From contig CAVQRC010000010.1 in assembly GCA_963715045.1 (NCBI GenBank), forward strand, positions 1-64,000: a DNA stretch of 64,000 bases. Reading direction: 5' to 3'. Positions 25,849 to 33,930 of this stretch are shown one piece after another; position 1 is the first letter of the stretch, and every line of letters begins with the position of its first letter. The position numbers and the translations under genes were made by a program. Source of the DNA: CAVQRC01 sp963715045 (GTDB taxonomy: Bacteria > Planctomycetota > Planctomycetia > Pirellulales > Lacipirellulaceae). The notes under the pieces were generated by a model. That model was not told where the DNA came from, did not search any database, and saw only the letters and a program-made list of their open reading frames with translations.

Positions 25849-27702
25849 ATGTCTAATCCTCCCAGCGACCCTACCGAACGCCTCGACCTTGAATTCGCCC
25901 GAATCATTGAGGAGTCGCTGCATGAACTCTACATCTTCGACGCGATCACGTTGAAGTTCATCCAGGTGAACCGCGGGGCGCGGGAGAACCTCGGCTACAG
26001 TATGGAGGAACTCCGGGAGCGGACGCCGCTCGATCTGAAAGCCGAGATTTCCGCCGAGGCGTTCGAACGCCGCTTGCAGCCACTCCGGTCTGGCGAGGCC
26101 AGAACCGTCTCTTTCGAGACCACGCACTGTCGCAAAGATGGCTCGGTATACGCCGTCGAAGTCCACCTGCAACTGGGAACTTACCGGGACCGACCGGTCT
26201 TCATCGCGATGATTCTCGATATCTCGGAGCGACAGCAGGCGGCTGAAGCGCTGTTCCTTCGAGAGCGGGCCATCGAATCGGCCGCCATCGGTCTGGTCGT
26301 GACCGATCCCACCCAGCCAGACAACCCGATCGTGTACTGCAATCATGCTTTCGAGCAGATTACCGGTTTCGCGGCCAGCGAGGCCATCGGCCGTAACTGC
26401 CGATTCCTGCAGCAGGATGACCGCAATCAGCCGGCCATCGATCTGCTCCGCACGGCCGTTCGCGAAGGTCGGGAGTGCCATGCCGTGCTGCGAAACTACC
26501 GCAAGGACGGGAAGCCATTCTGGAATGATCTCACGATCACCCCCGTTCGCGATGATTCCGGTCGACTGACGCATTTCATCGGGGTTTCATGGGATGTTTC
26601 CGATCGGGTGATCGCGGAGGAACAAACTCGAGAACGCGAAGCACGCTTGACCGCGATTCTCAGTACGGCTGTCGAGGCCATCATTACGATTGACGAGCGG
26701 GGAATCTGTGAGGACCTGAACCAGGCGGCGATCCGCATGTTCGGCTACGATCGTGACGAACTTATCGGCCAGAATATCTCGCTGCTGATGCCCGCTCCGT
26801 ATCGCCAGGAGCACGATACGTATCTGCGAAATTATCTCCACACGGGCGTCAAGAAGATCATCGGCATTGGCCGCGAGGCCGTCGGTCGTCGCAAGGACGG
26901 CTCCGAATTCCCGCTGCATCTGTCGGTGGGCGAGGTCGAGATCCGGGGCCGCCGCCTGTTTACGGGAATCGTCCAGGACGTCACCTCGCGAAAAGAAGCC
27001 GAACAACGGATGGTCCAGTCGGAGCGGCTGGCAGCTCTTGGCGAGGCCATGACGTCGCTCGCCCACGAAAGCCGCAATCTGTTGCAGAAGATCCAGATGG
27101 CGGTCGACCTCGGACGCATGATGATCGAGGACAATCGGGAACTTGATCAGCAACTGGCGAAAATTGAAGCGGCCAGCGATGGGCTGCAGGCCCTCCTGGC
27201 CGAAGTCCGCAACTACGCCGCTCCCGTCCAGCTGGAAAAGCAGCCGGTACCCCTGCAGGAAGCCTGGCGGGAAGCCTGGCAGTTGCTCTCCGCCGAACGA
27301 AAACAACGCCAGGCCACGATCCGCGAAGAGGTCGAGTCCGCACACCTGGTCTGCGAAGCGGATCGCTTCCGATTGGTGCAACTGTTCCGGATTCTCCTCG
27401 AGAATTCACTTGCCGCCTGCCAGGATCCGGTCGAAATCTCGATCCTGTTGTCTCGAAAGGACCCCGATGGATCTTCCGATGGCGAGCTAAACTTTTTTGA
27501 GGTCAGGTTTTGCGACAATGGGCCCGGACTCGATGACCAGCAGCGGCGACGCGTCTTCGAGCCTTTCTTCACGACCAAGTCAAAAGGGACCGGCTTGGGA
27601 ATGGCGATTGCACAGAGAATCGCCGAGGCCCACGGGGGCCGCATTCGAGTCGGCGAAGGATGTGGCACCGGCGCAGAGTTTGTGATCGAACTTCCGGCGT
27701 GA
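25849..27702 (+). CDS. LOV/PAS sensor histidine kinase
   Basis: The 617-residue, apparently soluble kinase has three PAS domains (about 15-130, 140-265, 270-380), a HisKA dimerisation helix with H406 in LAHESRN, and a HATPase with LLENSLAA, DNGPGL and GTGLGM motifs. The second PAS carries GRNCRFLQ, the LOV signature whose Cys (C184) forms the flavin adduct under blue light, and NYRKDGKPFWNDL as in LOV proteins. The third resembles FixL (MPAPYRQEHDTYL...KIIGIGR), but Lys stands where FixL has its heme His, so heme binding is unlikely. I prefer the ATG at 25849 to a TTG at 25813. It is coupled to the receiver gene. Confidence 0.9.
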   Translation: MSNPPSDPTERLDLEFARIIEESLHELYIFDAITLKFIQVNRGARENLGYSMEELRERTPLDLKAEISAEAFERRLQPLRSGEARTVSFETTHCRKDGSVYAVEVHLQLGTYRDRPVFIAMILDISERQQAAEALFLRERAIESAAIGLVVTDPTQPDNPIVYCNHAFEQITGFAASEAIGRNCRFLQQDDRNQPAIDLLRTAVREGRECHAVLRNYRKDGKPFWNDLTITPVRDDSGRLTHFIGVSWDVSDRVIAEEQTREREARLTAILSTAVEAIITIDERGICEDLNQAAIRMFGYDRDELIGQNISLLMPAPYRQEHDTYLRNYLHTGVKKIIGIGREAVGRRKDGSEFPLHLSVGEVEIRGRRLFTGIVQDVTSRKEAEQRMVQSERLAALGEAMTSLAHESRNLLQKIQMAVDLGRMMIEDNRELDQQLAKIEAASDGLQALLAEVRNYAAPVQLEKQPVPLQEAWREAWQLLSAERKQRQATIREEVESAHLVCEADRFRLVQLFRILLENSLAACQDPVEISILLSRKDPDGSSDGELNFFEVRFCDNGPGLDDQQRRRVFEPFFTTKSKGTGLGMAIAQRIAEAHGGRIRVGEGCGTGAEFVIELPA

Positions 27703-27707
27703 GCGAG

Positions 27708-28124
27708 ATGGCGGAAATCCTCAAAGTGGCGATTGCAGACGATGAGCCTGAGGTCCGCCAGTACTTCACCCAGGCCGTCGAACGGATGGGCCACGAAGTC
27801 CCGATTGTCGTGGGAAACGGCCGGGAACTCCTCGAGCGATGTCGGCAGGACCGGCCCGACCTCATCATTACCGACATCCGGATGGACGAGCTCGACGGTA
27901 TTGCCGCCATTTCGGAGCTCGCCCGAGAGGGACCCATCCCCTCAATCGTGATTTCCGCACACTACATCCCCGAGCAAATCGAGCCGGCCATTCAGCCGTT
28001 CGTGGTCGCTTTCCTCACTAAACCCGTAAAACTCGCCGATCTCAATGCGGTGGTCGCCGAAGCAGTCGTCAGGCTTGCCTCGCAGGTCGATCCAACCAAG
28101 AATCAAACTTCGAGCCCCCCTTAG
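27708..28124 (+). CDS. single-domain response regulator (receiver, ANTAR-less)
   Basis: The 138-residue protein is a receiver domain with the acidic pocket ADDEPEVR, the phospho-acceptor D56 in ITDIRMDELDG, the switch Ser in VISAHY and the conserved Lys in FLTKPVKLADL. A short tail follows, with no output domain recognised. A GTG at 27699 in the same frame overlaps the kinase stop as GTGA; the ATG at 27708 is the alternative I favour. It is almost certainly the target of the LOV kinase and may pass phosphate onward or act by protein contact. Confidence 0.88.
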   Translation: MAEILKVAIADDEPEVRQYFTQAVERMGHEVPIVVGNGRELLERCRQDRPDLIITDIRMDELDGIAAISELAREGPIPSIVISAHYIPEQIEPAIQPFVVAFLTKPVKLADLNAVVAEAVVRLASQVDPTKNQTSSPP

Positions 28125-28283
28125 TTCCCCCGCGAGGATCCCGGATGCGCGCCGAAGTGCCCACTTTTGACGCTCACCGGGTCAAAACCGCACAGCAGCA
28201 CCGTCGCCCTCAAGAAACCGATCCCATGGAAAATCACCCATTTCTCAGCGAGTGCCCGCATATTGAGCTTGAGCCCCAGACTG

Positions 28284-28299
28284 GGGCGCGGTTTTTGCA
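28284..28299 (+). promoter_or_regulatory. sigma-54 promoter candidate for the BON gene
   Basis: GGGCGCG-N4-TTGCA matches the consensus TGGCACG-N4-TTGCW at the invariant GG and GC with exact spacing. It would start a transcript near 28311, about 27 bases before the ATG at 28338. Confidence 0.5.
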
Positions 28300-28337
28300 G
28301 GTCATGCAGGATGCACCCCCTCTCAGGAGTTGAAGAT

Positions 28338-28595
28338 ATGGCGACGCTCGCCCGACAGGGTACCGCTTACCACAGTGTTTCACCTGGTCCCGATGCCGGG
28401 TTGACCGAACGCGTCGCGATTGCGCTGCGTAGCAGCAATCACGAATCGATTCGAGCCATCCAGTTCGAGACCAACGCCGGGGTCGTGACACTCAACGGAC
28501 GCGTCCCCAGCTATTACTGCAAGCAGCTCGCGCAGGAATTGGTCTGGCGACTGGATGGGGTGAAGCAGGTCGTCAACCAGACGATGGTTTGTTGA
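28338..28595 (+). CDS. small BON-domain protein
   Basis: The 85-residue product is essentially one BON domain: LTERVAIALRSSNHESIRAI, then the turn AGVVTLNGRVPSYYCKQLA and VWRLDGVKQVVNQTMV. BON domains bind phospholipid and occur in stress-induced OsmY-like and USP-associated proteins. There is no signal peptide, so it is probably cytosolic. AGGAG at 28325 is well placed. A sigma-54 promoter candidate lies at 28284. Its neighbours are the LOV kinase operon and, convergent, the NtrC-like activator. Confidence 0.85.
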   Translation: MATLARQGTAYHSVSPGPDAGLTERVAIALRSSNHESIRAIQFETNAGVVTLNGRVPSYYCKQLAQELVWRLDGVKQVVNQTMVC

Positions 28596-28661
28596 CCGCG
28601 CAGTTGACCGGCGGTTGGTTGACCGGCGGTCCGGTGCAGTCCCGGCCGCGACCCTCGGCGC

Positions 28662-30029
28662 TCACACGGACTCCAGTTCATTCGGCTGGATGCTGTATTT
28701 CTCGATCAGCCGGTAAAGACTTCGACGACTGACGCCCAGTGCTTTGGCCGAGCGAAGTTTGTTACCCTTCTCCCGCTGCAGTGCTTGAACCACGTGGGCC
28801 CGCGTCAAGGACGCCAGATCGACTTCGGGGCTGTACGACATGGGGGCCGCGGCGGCCGCTCCCCCCATCACCTCCGGGGGCAGATTCTCGATCCGCAGCA
28901 ATTCGTCGTCGGCCAGGATCTTCGCCCGCTCGATGGCATTGATCAGTTGCCGCACATTGCCCGGCCAGGAGTAGCGGACGATCGCTTCGCGTGTCGCCGC
29001 ATCGAACTCCCAGCCCGGACCGCAGAAGTGATCGGCCAGCAACTGCACGTCGTTACCCCGCTCGCGAAGCGGCGGAATGTTGATCGTCATGATGTTGATG
29101 CGATAGAACAAATCTTCCCGAAACCGTTTGGCGTCGACTTCCACCAGCATGTCTCGGTTGGTGGCCGCCACGATCCGCACGTCGACACGCCGTTCCTTGA
29201 GGGAACCCACCCGTCGCAGCGAACCGTCTTCCAGAACCCGCAGCAGCTTCGGCTGCAGCGACGGCGCCAGTTCGCCGATTTCGTCGATGAACAACGTGCC
29301 TTTGTCGGCGACCTCAAACAAGCCCGGCTTGGAAGTCGCCGCGCCGGTAAAAGCCCCCTTTTCGTGTCCAAACAATTCGCTCTCGAGCAGCTGATCGGGT
29401 AACGCCGCACAGTTGATCACGACCAATGGCTTGTCGTTGCGGGAACTTGCCTGGTGCAGGGCCCGCGCCACGAGTTCTTTTCCGGTGCCGCTTTCACCCT
29501 GAATCAAGATCGGTTTTTCGCTCGGACCGGCCCGATCGATCAGCCGGAATACCTCTTTCATCGCCATCGACTCCCCGATCATGTCGTGCTTGGGAGCCGT
29601 TCGCTCGATCAGTGTCCGGAGTTGTTGATTCTCTCGTTGCAGCCGGCTCGTGACACTCGCCTTCCGCACCACTTCTTCCAGATGTTTGAGACGGACGGGC
29701 TTGGTGAGAAAATCGAACGCACCCAGCTGCATGGCATGCACGGCCTTCTCGATGGTGCCCACGCCGCTCAGCAGGACCACCTGCAAGTCCGAGTTGTCGC
29801 CCCGGATCTTCTCCAGCAGATCGATCCCGGACATTCCCGGCATCACCATGTCGAACACGCCCACGTCGAAGAGCCGCGTCTGTGACTTGACCAACGCTTC
29901 CTCTGCCGTCGCCGCCTCCTCGACGCGAAAACCTTGCTTGTTGAAGTAGTAGCTCAGATCGCGACGCAACTCGTCGTCATCGTCGACGATCAACAGATCA
30001 AGGTTGTTCATGGGAGCCGTAATGGTCAT
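28662..30029 (-). CDS. sigma-54-dependent response regulator (NtrC family)
   Basis: The 455-residue regulator has a receiver (DLLIVDDDDELRR, acceptor Asp in VFDMVMPGMSG, TKPVRLKHLEE), a AAA+ domain with Walker A GESGTGKE, the sigma-54 contact loop GAFTGA, Walker B TLFIDEIGEL and the R-finger region, and a Fis-type HTH (KLRSAKALGVSRRSLYRLI). All key residues are intact. It activates RNA polymerase with sigma-54, and three -24/-12 promoter candidates lie within 1-3 kb (28284, 31118, 31433), so those genes are likely targets. No kinase is adjacent on its strand; the LOV kinase is the nearest. Confidence 0.93.
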   Translation of the reverse strand: MTITAPMNNLDLLIVDDDDELRRDLSYYFNKQGFRVEEAATAEEALVKSQTRLFDVGVFDMVMPGMSGIDLLEKIRGDNSDLQVVLLSGVGTIEKAVHAMQLGAFDFLTKPVRLKHLEEVVRKASVTSRLQRENQQLRTLIERTAPKHDMIGESMAMKEVFRLIDRAGPSEKPILIQGESGTGKELVARALHQASSRNDKPLVVINCAALPDQLLESELFGHEKGAFTGAATSKPGLFEVADKGTLFIDEIGELAPSLQPKLLRVLEDGSLRRVGSLKERRVDVRIVAATNRDMLVEVDAKRFREDLFYRINIMTINIPPLRERGNDVQLLADHFCGPGWEFDAATREAIVRYSWPGNVRQLINAIERAKILADDELLRIENLPPEVMGGAAAAAPMSYSPEVDLASLTRAHVVQALQREKGNKLRSAKALGVSRRSLYRLIEKYSIQPNELESV

Positions 30030-30091
30030 GGGTCAGTCTCCCGTTGCAGGAGCCGGCCCGCTTCGGGTTGGGCGGGCAGGGGTGGTCCTTC

Positions 30092-31009
30092 CTAAGGTTG
30101 TTCGTGGATGGGAATGATGAGCACCGCGCAAGTCGCATTGGAAAGGACATATTCCGACGTGCTGCCAGCGATCATCCGCATGACGGCTCCCTGGCTCCGC
30201 GTGCCCACGACGATCAGGTCAAACCCCTCCGATTGGGCGTACTTGGCAAGCTGTTCACCCGGGTGGCCTTTCAGGATGACGGGACGTGTATCGTGAAACA
30301 CTCCGGGCAATTCGCGGGCGTGCGTCACGAGCGTTTCCGTCCAGCGATCGGTTTCTTCCTGCTGCCGCTGTTCGAATTGTTTCGCAATGGGGTCGGTGGT
30401 CTCGTGAATCTCCTTCTCGAGCCACTCCGGCAGCCCGCCGCCGAACAAGGACTCGGTCACGTGAACGACGCGTCCGACCGTCGATTCGGGAAATTTCAAT
30501 TGATTGAGAAACTCGCAGGCGTTGCTGCTCAATTCCGTGGGATCGCAAGCGACCATGACTTTCAGGGGACCCGACCGCGGGGCATCTTGGGCCCGGGCGA
30601 CGAGGACGGGGATCTCGGACGCGTGGACGACGCCGCGACTGACACTTCCGAGTCGTGCCAGGCCCAGTCGATTCGCCCCCCGCGCCCCCATGGCAATCAG
30701 GTCGGGGCGAAGACGCCTGACGGCCGCCAGGATCCCGTGCCGTGGTTTCTGGTGGCCCAGAATGGTCTTCGTGCGTTCCCGAAGGTCGGCCGGAAGGGCA
30801 GACATGGCCCGGGCGAAGACTTTGTCGGCCAGCGATCGGGCCGTCTCATCGAGGATTCTGTGGTCCTCCGCGGATGCCCCCCGCACGTTGACCGTTGGAG
30901 GTGCGAAGTACAACAGCACTTCATCTCGGCCGCCGGAGAACAATTCGCCCACGTACATCACCGCGGCGTCGCTACCCGCCGATCCATCAACTGCACAAAG
31001 TACCTTCAT
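30092..31009 (-). CDS. tandem universal stress protein (two Usp domains)
   Basis: The 305-residue protein contains two Usp domains (about 1-145 and 150-300). The first has MGARGANRLGLARLGSVSRG and the second VVGTRSQGAVMRMIAGSTSE, both near the nucleotide-binding consensus. It begins MKVLCAVDGSAGSDAAVMYV as expected. Tandem Usp proteins are common in hypoxia and dormancy regulons. A minus-strand sigma-54 promoter candidate lies at 31118-31134, about 110 bases upstream, and the gene precedes the sigma-54 activator on the same strand. Confidence 0.9.
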   Translation of the reverse strand: MKVLCAVDGSAGSDAAVMYVGELFSGGRDEVLLYFAPPTVNVRGASAEDHRILDETARSLADKVFARAMSALPADLRERTKTILGHQKPRHGILAAVRRLRPDLIAMGARGANRLGLARLGSVSRGVVHASEIPVLVARAQDAPRSGPLKVMVACDPTELSSNACEFLNQLKFPESTVGRVVHVTESLFGGGLPEWLEKEIHETTDPIAKQFEQRQQEETDRWTETLVTHARELPGVFHDTRPVILKGHPGEQLAKYAQSEGFDLIVVGTRSQGAVMRMIAGSTSEYVLSNATCAVLIIPIHEQP

Positions 31010-31117
31010 GTTGGTGGCTCCACGCCGTGGCTCACCGATTGGTTGGCTGTTGGCAGTAGCGATAACACGAATATTCTGCTGATTCCGCTCAAGCGCCTAT
31101 CTCCCCGTTGGTTTCGG

Positions 31118-31134
31118 TGCAAACGAGGTGCCAA
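31118..31134 (-). promoter_or_regulatory. sigma-54 promoter candidate for the tandem usp gene
   Basis: On the minus strand TTGGCACC-TCGT-TTGCA fits TGGCACG-N4-TTGCW with one difference and exact spacing between the -24 GG and -12 GC. Confidence 0.65.
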
Positions 31135-31432
31135 CCTGCGGTGATTGCCTCGAAAGGCAACGCGGGCGATCTACGCACGGGATTCGAGCGACCTCGCTCA
31201 CGCTTTGATCTTACCGCCCCCTGTTGCTGTGCGATACCGCACACTTGGAGGGGTCGTTGCAGGTCGCCCGTCGTGTGCCGTCGGTCGCCGCCGAGGCGTC
31301 CGCCCACCACCGCCGAGGCGGCCGTTTCCCCGTTTTTTTGGATTTGTTGGACACTGCCTGGACCGCAACGACTGCCCGTTCGACGGGTTGGCGACGTCCA
31401 TGTCAGGCTTCGATTGAATTGTCTTCGGGCAG

Positions 31433-31449
31433 TTGGCATGAGCGTTGCA
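31433..31449 (+). promoter_or_regulatory. sigma-54 promoter candidate for the hemerythrin gene
   Basis: TTGGCATG-AGCG-TTGCA matches TGGCACG-N4-TTGCW with one difference and exact spacing. Transcription would begin near 31461, 36 bases before the ATG. Confidence 0.7.
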
Positions 31450-31496
31450 CCATGGGTTTCCCCCTCAACTGAGTTCCTCGCGAAGCGGGAGTGGGA

Positions 31497-31946
31497 ATGA
31501 TGCCTTCCACGAATTGGAATCATGAGTTATTCGCGGCACTGAAGGCGGAGCACCAGGGATTGAGTTCCCTGCTGGCTGAGACGAAGGACGCGATTGCAGA
31601 CCCGGAGAGGACTCGCAACGGGGTGGAAGAGCAGATCTCGAGGCTCGTCGAAAGTCTCCAATCGCACTTTGAACGCGAGGAATCCGGCGGCTACCTGTCC
31701 GATGTCCTCGTCCGGGCCCCCAAACTGGTCGATCGCGTGGAGACCCTGCAAGAGGAGCATCAGGAACTGCTCGAGTCGATCGTCAAGCTGCAGTTGCTCA
31801 CGCATTCGGCGATCGAATCTCCCTCGTTCTGGAAACACGTCGAGGTCCAGTTCGAACAGTTCGCGACGAATCTGATGACCCACGAACTCGCCGAAAGCGA
31901 GCTCCTGCAGCGGGCACAAGCCAACGGCGAGGCGGCCGCCGAGTGA
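31497..31946 (+). CDS. hemerythrin-like domain protein
   Basis: The 149-residue, wholly helical protein has the spaced His/Glu pattern of HHE domains: NHELFAALKAEHQGL, LQSHFEREE, LQEEHQELLE and MTHELAESELL. These residues bind a di-iron site that senses or carries O2 or NO. The ATG at 31497 (or 31500) follows a purine-rich stretch. A sigma-54 promoter candidate sits 36-64 bases upstream. The kinase gene 40 bases downstream is probably in the same operon. Confidence 0.82.
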   Translation: MMPSTNWNHELFAALKAEHQGLSSLLAETKDAIADPERTRNGVEEQISRLVESLQSHFEREESGGYLSDVLVRAPKLVDRVETLQEEHQELLESIVKLQLLTHSAIESPSFWKHVEVQFEQFATNLMTHELAESELLQRAQANGEAAAE

Positions 31947-31986
31947 TCGAGGTGAGTCACCGGTGATCGGCTGAAAGGGTGCTGCC

Positions 31987-33557
31987 ATGTCGACCGTTGC
32001 CAGCCCCGTCGAGGCGAGCCAGATCGTCCAACTGCTCGGCGACCCGGCCGCCTATCCCGACTGCCCGACTGCGGTCCAGGGGATCGAAACTCATCTCTCC
32101 TGGGTGTTCCTTACGGACCGGTTCGTCTACAAGCTCAAAAAGCCGGTCCGCTTCGAATTCGTCGATTTCACGTCTCTCGAAACCCGCCGGATCGCGTGTG
32201 TCGATGAGATCCGTCTGAATCGACGACTCGCACACGGCGTCTATCTGGCCCTGCTCCCCGTTACGTGGGATCCGGCCCGGGGGCTCCAGCTCGATGGCGA
32301 CGGCAAACCGGTCGACTACGTTGTCAAAATGCGGCGGCTGCCGGCCCAGATCGGACTCGACCGAGTCATTCGCCGAGGTGAGTTCTCCTCCGGCGAGATC
32401 GACCGATTGGTGAAGTACCTCGTCGACTACGGCATGCATGCGACCGTAGCGCAAATTCAACCGGCCGATCACTACGCCCAGCTCTGCGCCCATTGCGACG
32501 CGAACCGCCGAGATCTGGCGGACTATCTCGATCGCGATTTCGCGGTCACCGCCCAGCGGATCGGTGCGGCTCAGCAACGCTACCTCGGACTCCAGGAGGA
32601 CCTGATTCGGACACGCGTCGCGCAACAGCGAGTGATCGACGGCCATGGCGATCTTCGCGCCGAGCACGTCTTTCTCGAAGAGCCACCGTCGATCATCGAC
32701 TGTGTCGAGTTTTCTCCGCAGTTGCGACAAGTCGACGTGATCGATGAATTCGCATTTCTCGCCGTCGACTGCGCGACTGGGCAACTCGGAACTCGGGTGC
32801 CGACTGTTCGACGCCTATTCCGCTGCCAGCGGTGATGTTTGCCCGATCCACCTGATTGATTTTTACAGGAGCTACCGCGCGTGCGTTCGCGCGAAGGTGT
32901 CCGCGTTGCGGAGTAGCCAGGTCGACAAAAGCACCCGCTCGCGCTGTGGCCGCGATGCGAGTCAGTATCTCGCTTGGGCCGATCACCATGCGTCGCTGCT
33001 GGGCCGCCCGGCGATGCTCATCATCGGCGGCACGATGGGCTGTGGGAAATCGACGCTGGCCAAGCGGCTGGCGCGGGTCTCTGGCCGCCGTGCCCTTGCA
33101 CACCGATGAAGTTCGCAACGACCTGTTCGGTCCCAGCGACACACCTGCTCCCTACGACGCCGGTCATTACCGTCGCCAGCTTCGCCAGCAGGTTTATGAC
33201 GCGCTGTTAAAACGCGCCGGGGAGCAGATCGATCGCGGCCGATCGGTCGTTTTGGACGGCGGCTTTCTGACCAACGAACTGCGGTGGGCGGCCGTCGCTG
33301 CCGCGCGACGGCACAGTGCCGTTCCGCTGATCGTCGAATGCAGTTGCCCGCCCGAGATCGCCCGCCGCCGCGTCGCGGGCCGACCACACGGCGAGGCCAC
33401 CGGCTCCGAAGCCCGGCCCACGCTCGTCGCCGCCCAACGCCAGGAGCACGAAACCCTGGATGCGAACCTCCCCGCGATCAAGGTTAACACGGTCGACTGC
33501 CTCGAAACCGTGCAGCGGATCGTTTGCGACCAGTTGCGAAACGCGTTGGGGATGTAG
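31987..33557 (+). CDS. bifunctional aminoglycoside-phosphotransferase-like / P-loop kinase (frameshifted)
   Basis: The first frame (31987-32790) has a protein-kinase-like fold: VYKLKKPVRFEFVDF, the catalytic-loop equivalent VIDGHGDLRAEHVFLEE and IIDCVEFSPQLRQVDVIDE. The frame then breaks near 32790; the next frame gives LFDAYSAASGD and the P-loop IIGGTMGCGKSTLAKRLA. A second break near 33088 leads to VPLHTDEVRNDLFG, VVLDGGFLTNELRW and a stop at 33557. Together these form the known fusion of a phosphotransferase domain with a zeta-type P-loop kinase, about 523 residues, common in stress clusters beside usp genes. Both breaks are +1 and are repaired by doubling CG and TC. Confidence 0.8.
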
Positions 33558-33930
33558 GAACCGTGGGTGCCACTCGCCGAGAGGCACGGCCTCCCAAAAC
33601 GGCTGCGGCCATCGTTGGTGGGTGCCACTCGCCGAGTGGCACGGCACCCGGAATGTCCGTGGCCATCGTAATGGCGGCCGCCGCATCAAAGCACACAGCT
33701 TCCGGCGCTGTCTGAATTTCGGTGGCCCGTGGTGCTTCCGTTGGTGGGTGCCACTCGCCGAGTGGCACGGCACCCGGAATGTCCGTGGCCATCGTAATGG
33801 CGGCCGCCGCATCAAAGCACACAGCTTCCGGCGCTGTCTGAATTTCGGTGGCCCGTGGTGCTTCCGTCACTCTCGGCGAGAGTGACCCACCGCAGGCATC
33901 AGCCAGACCACCCACAAATTCACACCCACC
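33558..33930. repeat. tandem duplication and palindrome cluster
   Basis: A 126-bp unit at 33614-33739 is repeated exactly at 33740-33865. Each unit contains a palindrome with arms GTGCCACTCG and CGAGTGGCAC (33622-33642, 33748-33768). Related palindromes lie at 33567-33587 (imperfect) and 33866-33886 (arms GTCACTCTCG / CGAGAGTGAC). No gene is present. Confidence 0.92.

Larger units (their letters stand above)
31010..31496. other. divergent control region between usp and hemerythrin genes
   Basis: This 487-bp gap separates divergent genes and contains two sigma-54-type promoters pointing outwards. No gene in it is credible; frames on the minus strand (31089-31523) overlap the promoters and lack similarity. 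Confidence 0.6.

Noticed and set aside
26700..27000. Heme-binding FixL-type oxygen sensor in the third PAS
   Set aside because: Lys replaces the heme-ligating His in KIIGIGR, so heme is unlikely.
32990..33557. Zeta-type toxin
   Set aside because: The P-loop domain belongs to a phosphotransferase fusion found in stress clusters; no antitoxin is present.
33614..33865. Direct repeats that could be a CRISPR array
   Set aside because: There are only two copies of 126 bp with no spacers, and no cas genes nearby.
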